Source: an uncultured Microcaldota archaeon (GTDB lineage: Archaea; Micrarchaeota; Micrarchaeia; Anstonellales; Anstonellaceae). Taken from it: a DNA stretch of 10,938 bases. The notes under the pieces were generated by a model. The model did not search any database. It saw only the letters and a program-made list of their open reading frames with translations, and was not told the origin of the DNA. The DNA lies in assembly GCA_903923795.1 (NCBI GenBank), contig CAIXYX010000087.1, positions 1 through 10,938 on the forward strand, read 5' to 3'. The position numbers and the translations under genes were made by a program. This document shows positions 5,236 through 10,938 of the stretch, one piece after another (within the stretch, counting starts at the first letter, position 1; every line of letters begins with the position of its first letter).

Positions 5236-7116
5236 ATGAGCGAGAGAAAAAACCCCAAAGGCAGTGCCGCATCTACTTTGCCGCACATGGCACAAGCGCC
5301 CTCAACCGCTCCTCATCAGGCGCCCGCGGCATCCGCGCAAACCATTCCTATCAGTCCTGTCCATCCCTCTCACCCCGTGCACTCGGCGCACGCCACTCAT
5401 TCCACGCATCCTTCACCAGCTGCCCCTGCCTCCTCCTCGCCACATCTTTCTCCAGTCCCATCAGGCCAAACCCATCTCCCCCCGCCAACGACGAGCGTGC
5501 AGGATGAGAGCGCCAGAATAGACAAGCTCGTCTCGCTCACATATGACTCCAATCCCGACGTGCGCAGGCAGGCCGCCAGAGAACTGTCGAAAATAGACGA
5601 CCCCCGCGCAGTGTTCGCCATGCTCGAACTTGGCGCCGACAAGGACCCGTCGGTGCAGGATGTCGCGCGCTCGTCGCTCGATAATTTCAAGGGCGAGGAG
5701 CGCGAGACTCTTGTCTCATTGGAGAAGATTTTCGAGGCAAGACAAGAGGGCCGCCCGCCGCCCGAGGACATGGCGATAGCGAAACAAAAACTCATGCCCT
5801 CGCTCGAGCGCCTCTTCTCCAAAAACAAGGCCGCGCGGGACAGGCTGTTGCCCTCAATCGAAAAACTCTTCTCATGGATGCCGTCCGGTGTGTCGAACAC
5901 GCCGAAGATGCCTCCGCCTTCGCAGGCCCAATCTGCCCAATCCTCGCAGCCTGCCCAGGTTTCGGTTTCCCCGATTCCGCCGCCCCAATCCCAGCCATCA
6001 CTATCCTCCCCGCCCCCCACATCGCGCTCGAGTTTCGAGCAGGTGGCCACGGCGCACATAAGCACCGAGGACAAGGTCCGCATGACTGCCGAGCATTCGG
6101 CGCAGCATTCTGCCCAAGTTGCCGCCAATGCCGCAGCTCATGCAGCCGCCAATCGGGCCGCGCAAGCTCCCGTGCCGCTCCAGCCAGAATACGCCGACGA
6201 GCCCCAAGACGAGCCCGAAGATGATGCTGCCGATGATGATTCAAGCGATGCAGTGCCCGCGTCCGTGCCCATCGACACGCATTCGCACTCGCGCGACCCT
6301 CTCTCGGGCGTGGAGAACATCCGCTCGCACCAAAAGAACATGCTCGAGCAGGCCGAGGATGAGGTGGGCGTGCCCGCGCACTTGCGCTCGCCGCAGGACA
6401 TGCGCCGCCAGCATTCTGGCGCAGGCCAATACGCCCAAAATACGGGCTCTTCACCCGCCCATGCAGCAGCCGATTCCTCATCAATGCAGCAGCGTATGGA
6501 GGACGCCACCAATTTTCCGGTGCCTGAATACCTCCAAGCTAAAGCGCCGTCCCCGACCTCTGCAATACCCTCCATGACTGGCGATGAGAAGCCCGAGCTC
6601 GAATTTCTCGAGGAAGAGGGCGTGAAGATGCCGAGGCACGCGCTCTACTATTACAAGCTGGCATATGCCATCGCCATGACTCCGGGCATCAAGGCATCCG
6701 AGGTCAAGAAGGAGAAGGAGCGCTTGGTGAAAGAGTCCAAGGCCGACATCGAGCTGGCGTTCAAATTGGCGATGGAGCGCACAGAATCCGAGGGCATCGA
6801 GAGTCTTTCCGGCCTCAAACCCGGCATGAAAAAGCTCTCCACACTCCCCCTCGAGGTGCTCGACAATGTCGTTGTCTCGGTGCCGCACGGCAAGAAGCTG
6901 GTGGCCTATAATCGGGTGCTGCTCTCGGATGGAAAACACCAGCTGCCGCTCTATGTCCCGCCCCCGCGCGCAGACGGTATCCGCGCCGGAGATTTGCTCT
7001 CATTGCGCGACGCGTTCGTCGATTACTGGGTGAAGGCGAATCCGGTGCCCGGCGGCCAGCCCGGAGAATTGGTGCTCATGCTGGGCAAAAACGGGCAGAT
7101 GAGCGTGACGAAGTAA
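5236..7116 (+). CDS. HEAT-repeat protein with long disordered linker and RPA-like OB-fold C-terminus
   Basis: A 626-aa protein with no cysteine. Residues 1-88 are Pro/Ser/Ala/His-rich and disordered, with His at every third position from 43 to 58. Residues 91-165 form HEAT-like helical repeats (NPDVRRQAARELSKIDDPRAV, then a second unit near 134-150). Two near-copies, LMPSLERLFS (186-195) and LLPSIEKLFS (204-213), follow. Residues 216-445 are low complexity, with an Ala/His patch (284-310) and an acidic patch (320-337). Residues 446-540 are charged and helical. Residues 541-624 look like an OB fold of the RPA/SSB kind: NRVLLSDGKHQ, IRAGDLLSLRDAFVDYW and ELVLMLGKNGQMSV match the strand pattern with its DG and GD turns. 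Binding of single-stranded DNA or RNA is inferred. No membrane segment or signal peptide is seen, so it should be cytoplasmic. I know no named family with this architecture. Confidence 0.88.
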   Translation: MSERKNPKGSAASTLPHMAQAPSTAPHQAPAASAQTIPISPVHPSHPVHSAHATHSTHPSPAAPASSSPHLSPVPSGQTHLPPPTTSVQDESARIDKLVSLTYDSNPDVRRQAARELSKIDDPRAVFAMLELGADKDPSVQDVARSSLDNFKGEERETLVSLEKIFEARQEGRPPPEDMAIAKQKLMPSLERLFSKNKAARDRLLPSIEKLFSWMPSGVSNTPKMPPPSQAQSAQSSQPAQVSVSPIPPPQSQPSLSSPPPTSRSSFEQVATAHISTEDKVRMTAEHSAQHSAQVAANAAAHAAANRAAQAPVPLQPEYADEPQDEPEDDAADDDSSDAVPASVPIDTHSHSRDPLSGVENIRSHQKNMLEQAEDEVGVPAHLRSPQDMRRQHSGAGQYAQNTGSSPAHAAADSSSMQQRMEDATNFPVPEYLQAKAPSPTSAIPSMTGDEKPELEFLEEEGVKMPRHALYYYKLAYAIAMTPGIKASEVKKEKERLVKESKADIELAFKLAMERTESEGIESLSGLKPGMKKLSTLPLEVLDNVVVSVPHGKKLVAYNRVLLSDGKHQLPLYVPPPRADGIRAGDLLSLRDAFVDYWVKANPVPGGQPGELVLMLGKNGQMSVTK

Positions 7117-7121
7117 GACAG

Positions 7122-7136
7122 TTATTATATTTTTTT
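7122..7136 (+). promoter_or_regulatory. TATA box for PLP-fold gene and T-run ending the previous gene
   Basis: TTATTATA (7122-7129) is 24-31 nt before the ATG at 7153 and fits a leaderless start. The T-run that directly follows (7130-7136) lies just after the stop of the HEAT/OB gene and probably also ends that transcript. Confidence 0.5.
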
Positions 7137-7152
7137 ATTCATAATCTATCAC

Positions 7153-8109
7153 ATGAAAACGACTTTATCTGCCGGTGTCACACGCTTAGTGGAATTACCC
7201 GGCATACTATCGAACCGCAATCGATTATTTGTCAAAATGGAGTGCGATAATCCTCTGAGCGGTTCTCATTATGACCGTGTCTATCTCCATCTCATCAGCA
7301 CTCTTCAAACCGAGGGAAAGATCAACCCCAAAACCCATATTTTGCTGGAGAACAGCTCAGGTAATGCGGCGCTGGCCTTGGCAGTGATCGGCAAGAAGTT
7401 TGGTTATTCGGTCACGCTGGTCCTTCCTCCTAACATACCCCCAAAGAAAATCGAGCTCTGCCGCCAGCTCGGAGCCGAGGTCATCTTATCTCAAACACAA
7501 AGCCAGTATGTATCCGGAACGCTTCCGCTCATCTTGGGGCTCAAGGGAACCAGACGGGCATCAGACGGAAAGGAATATTTTTTCCTCAATCACTCGGCAA
7601 ACAAACGGACTCCGGATGCCATGGCTCCTTTCGCAGCAGAAATCATCCAAGACTTTCCAAGCGGTGCGAATCTGGATTATTTCGTCCCGGCGTTGGGCAA
7701 CGGCACCAGTTCGGTATTGCCCGCGCGGCTCCTCAAGGCGCGTTTCCCATCCATGCGTCTTATCGGCTATGAATCATATGATGCGCCCGTAGTCTATGAG
7801 ATGAAGCATCCGGGCCGTTTCGAGGCCTTATTCAAGCATCCGCCTAAATTCGAGCCTCATCTGCTTTTTGGCACCAGTGCATTCGGGGTTGATTTCAAAT
7901 TTCTGCGCGAAGGCCTTGATATCATCGACGGCATTCAACTGGTCCATAATAACGAATGGGCGCCAGTGCAGGCGCAGCTAGAGTCAAAATTCGGTTATCG
8001 GGTGGGTCCGACTTCGGCTGCCGGAGTTCTTGTCACCCAGCGTATTTCCAAAGATGTCGAGAATAAGAATTTCCTATCCATCTTCTATGATTCGTCGAGT
8101 CTGTACTAA
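7153..8109 (+). CDS. PLP fold-type II (cysteine synthase-like) protein lacking the catalytic lysine
   Basis: The 318-aa protein follows the cysteine synthase / cystathionine beta-synthase fold along its length: FVKMECDNP (26-34), ENSSGNAALALA (66-77, the substrate loop, normally TSGNTG), LVLPPNIPPKK with LGAEV (106-110), a glycine loop LGNGTSS (181-187, normally GTGGT), VGPTSAAG (284-291, the serine usually contacting the PLP ring nitrogen) and a C-terminal FYDSSSLY. At the PLP-lysine site, where relatives have SVKDR, it reads SHYDR, so Tyr40 replaces lysine. No Schiff base can form there, and the protein may be a non-catalytic relative, a ligand-binding protein, or use PLP differently. Third positions look more AT-rich than in the neighbours (TTA, GGT, TCT common), which might mean transfer. 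The ATG fits the TATA box at 7122. It is convergent with the next gene. Confidence 0.85.
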   Translation: MKTTLSAGVTRLVELPGILSNRNRLFVKMECDNPLSGSHYDRVYLHLISTLQTEGKINPKTHILLENSSGNAALALAVIGKKFGYSVTLVLPPNIPPKKIELCRQLGAEVILSQTQSQYVSGTLPLILGLKGTRRASDGKEYFFLNHSANKRTPDAMAPFAAEIIQDFPSGANLDYFVPALGNGTSSVLPARLLKARFPSMRLIGYESYDAPVVYEMKHPGRFEALFKHPPKFEPHLLFGTSAFGVDFKFLREGLDIIDGIQLVHNNEWAPVQAQLESKFGYRVGPTSAAGVLVTQRISKDVENKNFLSIFYDSSSLY

Positions 8110-8115
8110 TTTTTT
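8110..8115 (+). terminator. T-run after the PLP-fold gene
   Basis: Six T's begin directly after the TAA, and another run of six follows at 8124-8129. T-rich tracts are the usual archaeal termination signal. There is no hairpin. Confidence 0.4.
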
Positions 8116-8117
8116 CA

Positions 8118-8759
8118 TCATTCTTTTTTCGTATCTGTTTTCTCTTTCTTGAAAACGTCTTTATCCTCAATTTTCTCCTTCTCCGAGGTTTCTTTTATCT
8201 CGGGTTTCTCACTTTTCTTCTCAATCGTTTTTCTCGCAGTTCTTTTCTTCATCCATTCTCCCCGTGTCGTCTCAGCCTTGCGTATCCTCGGCCTCTCGAC
8301 ATCTGTCCAATTCTTGATGAACTTGAGGAAAACATCGGCGGGGCCAATCCACAGTTTCCCCCCTGCCTTTGTTGTCTTGAAATTGAGCCGAAGCAGAATT
8401 ATCTCGTCGTTCTTGTCCCATTTCTCCAAATACACTTTCCCCTCCTGCACCCCTCCGTTTCCGTCGAAGATTCCGGCAAGAAATGCGGCCGCATAATCAT
8501 TGGCATGGCAGAACCGCTCGGTCTGCGCGGCCAGCACCTCGTCGAAAAAAGTCCGATAAGCCGAGTGGAAGAAAAAGACTGTCGAGGTCTCCCATTTGAC
8601 CTTCGAGGCGTCGGCGATGCCAACAGCCATGGCGCGCGAGAGAAAAGTCGTGCGCATGGATTCCGAGCCCACAATTCCTATGCCCTCGCGCGTGCGGCAG
8701 TGCTTCCACAAGCCTATGAGATAAGAGACTGGAGGTGTGAGCTTGATTTTCATAGCCAT
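8118..8759 (-). CDS. stand-alone degenerate LAGLIDADG-like protein with Lys/Glu tail
   Basis: The 213-aa product shows two LAGLIDADG-type repeats. The first (VSYLIGLWKHCRTREGIGI, 11-29) keeps the helix pattern but has lost the acidic residue. The second (AAFLAGIFDGNGGV, 91-104) keeps the helix and Asp99, followed by a beta-strand pattern (VYLEKW, EIILLRLNF) as in homing endonuclease domains. Residues 153-213 are a Lys/Glu-rich charged tail without fold. It is not inside an intein or intron. With one active-site acid missing it may bind DNA or RNA without cutting, or act as a dimer. ATG 8759 is used here; ATG 8753 (Met3) fits the TATA element at 8774-8782 better for a leaderless transcript. 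It is convergent with the PLP-fold gene and divergent from the flippase gene. Family placement is by motif only. Confidence 0.75.
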   Translation of the reverse strand: MAMKIKLTPPVSYLIGLWKHCRTREGIGIVGSESMRTTFLSRAMAVGIADASKVKWETSTVFFFHSAYRTFFDEVLAAQTERFCHANDYAAAFLAGIFDGNGGVQEGKVYLEKWDKNDEIILLRLNFKTTKAGGKLWIGPADVFLKFIKNWTDVERPRIRKAETTRGEWMKKRTARKTIEKKSEKPEIKETSEKEKIEDKDVFKKEKTDTKKE

Positions 8760-8773
8760 CTTTTGGATTCCAC

Positions 8774-8782
8774 TTATAAAAA
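8774..8782. promoter_or_regulatory. TATA element shared by two divergent genes
   Basis: TTATAAAAA lies 22-30 nt before the flippase ATG (8804) and 21-29 nt before ATG 8753 of the LAGLIDADG-like gene. Its core TTATAA is palindromic, so one TBP site could serve both directions. No second TATA-like sequence is evident in the 44-nt gap. Confidence 0.5.
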
Positions 8783-8803
8783 GACAGGCTATGCAATAAG
8801 CAT

Positions 8804-10462
8804 ATGGCGCAGCTGACGGAACCGCTGGAATTGGACGAGGAGACTGCCGTCATGGCGGTGGGCACGTTTTGGTCCAACTTAGGGATAATAGCCGTCAAGC
8901 TCATCTCGTTCATCTACATGATAATAATAGCCAGACTCGTCGCCCAATCCGAGGTCGGGCTCTTCTATTTGGGAATCGGCATGGTGGGCGTCATCAGCAT
9001 CTTCGCCGATTTGGGCATCTCGCAGACTGTTCAGCGCTATCTGCCCTATTATTTGGGCAAGCGCGACAAGGTGTCGGCGAGCAAAGTGCTCACGCTCAAC
9101 ATCGTGCTTGGCTTTGTTCTCCTCTTCATCGTGGCAATAGCCGTCTTTTTGCTGGCGCCAACAATCGCCGGCATATACAAAACTCCCGGTCTCGCCCCGC
9201 TGCTTAGCCTTCTGGCCATCTACCTGTGCGTGAACCAGACATTCAACATCCTCTCGAACATCCTCATCGCGCTCAAGTGCATGAAAGAGCGCTCGATAGG
9301 CACAAATGTGCAGAACACGCTCAAAGTCGTCTTCACCGTCATCCTTGTCTTCACTCTCGGTCCGAGCGCAATGGCTCTTGCTGCCGCATTCATCCTCTCG
9401 CTGATAGTGGGGGCATTCTACCTGATTTATGCGCTCTATGACAAGCTCAAGCGCCTCGAGCTGCCGGCTGTGGATTTGCGCGGATGCTACTCGCTCCTCC
9501 TCGACATACTGCCGTTCGGCATTGTGATGGTGAGCATTTCGACATTCAGCCTGCTCATCAGCTACACCGGCGTATTGAGCCTCGGGTATATCCTCGGCTC
9601 GGCATCGAGCGTGCCTGTCGGCATATACAGCATGGCGACGGCATTCGCATCGGTCGCCAGCATATTGGCCGCATCAGTCATCTCAATCCTCCTGCCCGTG
9701 GCCTCGGGCCTTGTGAGCAAAACAGACTCGTCGAAAATACACAAGACTGCGCAGACCGCCCTGCGCTGGGTGCTCTTCTCTACCATTCCCATAGTCGCTT
9801 TCCTCGCCGCATTCGCCCCGTCTCTCCTGCGCGTCATCTACGGCGCTGATTACGAATCAGGCGCCATCTCCCTCGCTCTCTTTTCAATCGGCACTCTCTT
9901 CTATTACATCGGCTCGGTGCAGGGCACGCTCATCGCCGCGCACCGGCTCGTGAAACTCGAGCTCATCGCATTCTGCTGCGGCGCGCTTGTGAACATAGCA
10001 CTCAATTTCATGCTCATCCCCGGCTTTGGCATAAACGGAGCCGCGTTCGCCTCCTTGGCCGCATTCGCCGTGATAGCCTGCATAAATCATTATTATGCAA
10101 AGCGCGAATTCGGCTTCGTTTTCCCGAACAGCGCATGGCGGAATCTTCTCGCTGGCCTCATCGTGTTCGGCGCTCTCGCAGCCCTGCAATACGCAGTCTA
10201 TGGCTATCTGCTCAATCTGCCCCTGCCGCTCGCCAATGGGGCGCTTGCGGGAATAGTGCTCGACAAGATAGCCAAGGTGGCCATTTTGGGCGTGTTCTTC
10301 GCGGCGGGCTGTTTGCTCTATCTTGCCCTTCTCAACATCATGCGCCTTTTCGAGGCCGAGGACCGTCAGGTCATGGTCCATCTGCTGACGAAGATGAAGC
10401 TGCCAGCACAAGCGCGGGCGCTCATCCTCTCGTGCATTTTCTGGGACAAAGCAAAGAACTGA
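8804..10462 (+). CDS. polysaccharide/oligosaccharide flippase, Wzx/MATE-like family
   Basis: A 552-aa polytopic membrane protein with about 14 hydrophobic segments, the first at roughly 22-44. The N-terminal pattern (GTFWSNLGIIAVKLISFIY, then ADLGISQTVQRYLPYYLGK at 68-86) is characteristic of Wzx/RfbX-type exporters. So are IYGADYESGAISLALFSIG (345-363) and NFMLIPGFGINGAAFASL (401-418). Such proteins flip lipid-linked sugars across the cytoplasmic membrane, for example for N-glycans or surface polysaccharide. A loop of about 470-490 and a C-terminal tail (515-552) extend past the core. The ATG is set by a TATA element 22-30 nt upstream. It could supply glycans for the sequon-rich protein at 1623, but no glycosyltransferase or oligosaccharyltransferase gene is in the window. 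Confidence 0.9.
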   Translation: MAQLTEPLELDEETAVMAVGTFWSNLGIIAVKLISFIYMIIIARLVAQSEVGLFYLGIGMVGVISIFADLGISQTVQRYLPYYLGKRDKVSASKVLTLNIVLGFVLLFIVAIAVFLLAPTIAGIYKTPGLAPLLSLLAIYLCVNQTFNILSNILIALKCMKERSIGTNVQNTLKVVFTVILVFTLGPSAMALAAAFILSLIVGAFYLIYALYDKLKRLELPAVDLRGCYSLLLDILPFGIVMVSISTFSLLISYTGVLSLGYILGSASSVPVGIYSMATAFASVASILAASVISILLPVASGLVSKTDSSKIHKTAQTALRWVLFSTIPIVAFLAAFAPSLLRVIYGADYESGAISLALFSIGTLFYYIGSVQGTLIAAHRLVKLELIAFCCGALVNIALNFMLIPGFGINGAAFASLAAFAVIACINHYYAKREFGFVFPNSAWRNLLAGLIVFGALAALQYAVYGYLLNLPLPLANGALAGIVLDKIAKVAILGVFFAAGCLLYLALLNIMRLFEAEDRQVMVHLLTKMKLPAQARALILSCIFWDKAKN

Positions 10463-10465
10463 TCA

Positions 10466-10513
10466 GGTGATTTGCCGGCCCGAGCCAAATCGCCCGTCCA
10501 ATGGTCTTTTTTT
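10466..10513 (+). terminator. hairpin followed by T7 run
   Basis: GGTGATTTG (10466-10474) pairs with CAAATCGCC (10486-10494), nine pairs with one wobble. A run of seven T's follows at 10507-10513. It starts 4 nt after the flippase stop codon and probably ends that transcript. Confidence 0.5.
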
Positions 10514-10528
10514 CGCGGCCAATCAGTC

Positions 10529-10537
10529 TTTTAATTT
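10529..10537 (+). promoter_or_regulatory. TATA-like box for the epimerase gene
   Basis: TTTTAATTT lies 20-28 nt before the ATG at 10557, as expected for a leaderless transcript. Confidence 0.45.
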
Positions 10538-10556
10538 GCTATTCACAAATAATATC

Positions 10557-10938
10557 ATGCCTGAGGTTAAGATAACCGCTTCTTTGATGTGCGGGGACTG
10601 GTTGAATCTGGAGCGTGACATCCGCGAGCTGGAGCAAGCGGGGGTCGACGGGTTTCATATCGACATCATGGACGGCTCGTTCGTGCCCAATTTCTCCATG
10701 AACCTGTGGATGCTCGAGCAGGTGCGCGCCGCGACCAAAAAGCCTCTCGACGTCCATCTCATGGTGTCCGAGCCCCTGCGCTATGTGCGCCGCGTGGCTG
10801 ACAGCGGGGCGGACACCATCACTGTGCATGCCGAGGCCTGCCAGGATTTGGGGGAGACTATTGCGCAGATAAAGCAATGCGGCAAAAAGGCCGGCGTCGC
10901 GCTCAAGGTCGAGACTCCGCTCTCGATGGTCGATAGGC
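10557..10938 (+). CDS. rpe: ribulose-phosphate 3-epimerase family protein, partial (3' end off window)
   Basis: The first 127 codons of a TIM-barrel epimerase; the family is about 220 aa, so around 90 residues lie beyond the window. ITASLMCGD (6-14) is the first strand with the substrate serine. FHIDIMDGSFVPN (33-45) carries metal-binding His34 and Asp36. PLDVHLMV (63-70) carries His67. GADTITVHAEA (84-94) and KKAGVALKVETPL (110-122) are later barrel strands. Ribulose-5-phosphate to xylulose-5-phosphate conversion is the standard activity. The SLMC-D form of motif 1 is more like D-allulose-6-phosphate epimerase (AlsE) than the usual SILSAD, and many archaea lack a full pentose phosphate pathway, so the substrate is uncertain. 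The ATG is supported by the TATA-like box at 10529. Confidence 0.88.
   Translation, partial: MPEVKITASLMCGDWLNLERDIRELEQAGVDGFHIDIMDGSFVPNFSMNLWMLEQVRAATKKPLDVHLMVSEPLRYVRRVADSGADTITVHAEACQDLGETIAQIKQCGKKAGVALKVETPLSMVDR

Noticed and set aside
5397..6128. 243-codon open frame on the minus strand
   Set aside because: It is the antisense shadow of the low-complexity, GC-rich HEAT/OB gene; the plus strand has the Shine-Dalgarno, TATA-like box and recognisable domains.
9884..10411. 175-codon minus-strand frame
   Set aside because: It lies antisense to well-conserved flippase membrane segments and has no family resemblance.
1..10938. CRISPR array, insertion sequence, intein or prophage
   Set aside because: No regularly spaced direct repeats, no transposase or integrase-like ORF with terminal repeats, and no insertion inside conserved protein motifs were seen.

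Overview
The window reads as archaeal chromosome, probably from a small-genome (DPANN-type) archaeon of moderately high GC; that lineage placement is inference. The archaeal signs are two tRNA genes without an encoded CCA end, one of them split by two introns; TATA-like boxes about 20-30 nt ahead of several start codons, with little or no leader; a PyrB/PyrI pair; and a DHH nuclease of the archaeal RecJ/GAN type. Genes are tightly packed except for a 520-nt gap at 4716-5235.

Left part (1-3149, + strand): a tRNA-Ile with anticodon UAU, carrying one intron at the usual 37/38 position and a second, 100-nt intron inside the T-loop. A tight cluster follows: aspartate carbamoyltransferase catalytic chain (pyrB), its zinc-binding regulatory chain (pyrI), and a large single-pass surface protein with 15 N-glycosylation sequons, with gaps of only 4 nt. 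The surface gene converges with a DHH-family phosphoesterase on the minus strand (the stop codons overlap). That gene diverges from an intron-less tRNA-Ala(UGC), each side with its own TATA box.

Middle (4716-5235): the gap has a 10-bp hairpin with a TTCG loop just after tRNA-Ala, a TATA-like box, a possible three-helix RNA fold, a protein-like 60-codon minus-strand ORF with its own TATA-like box, and two short GC hairpins before the next gene. It may encode an unrecognised RNA, a small protein, or both.

Right part (5236-10938): a cysteine-free 626-aa protein with a histidine-every-third-residue tract, HEAT-like repeats, a long disordered linker and a C-terminal domain resembling an RPA-type OB fold; a PLP fold-type II (cysteine synthase-like) protein in which the Schiff-base lysine is replaced by tyrosine; a free-standing degenerate LAGLIDADG-like protein with a Lys/Glu-rich tail; a Wzx/MATE-type polysaccharide flippase that appears to share a TATA element with the LAGLIDADG gene; and the start of a ribulose-phosphate 3-epimerase family gene that runs off the window.

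Functional themes: pyrimidine synthesis (pyrBI); cell surface and glycosylation (sequon-rich protein, flippase; a link between them is inference); nucleic-acid metabolism (DHH nuclease, OB-fold protein, LAGLIDADG protein). The best leads for something undescribed are the T-loop tRNA intron with a perfect central splicing helix, the lysine-less PLP-fold protein, the HEAT/OB protein and the structured gap.
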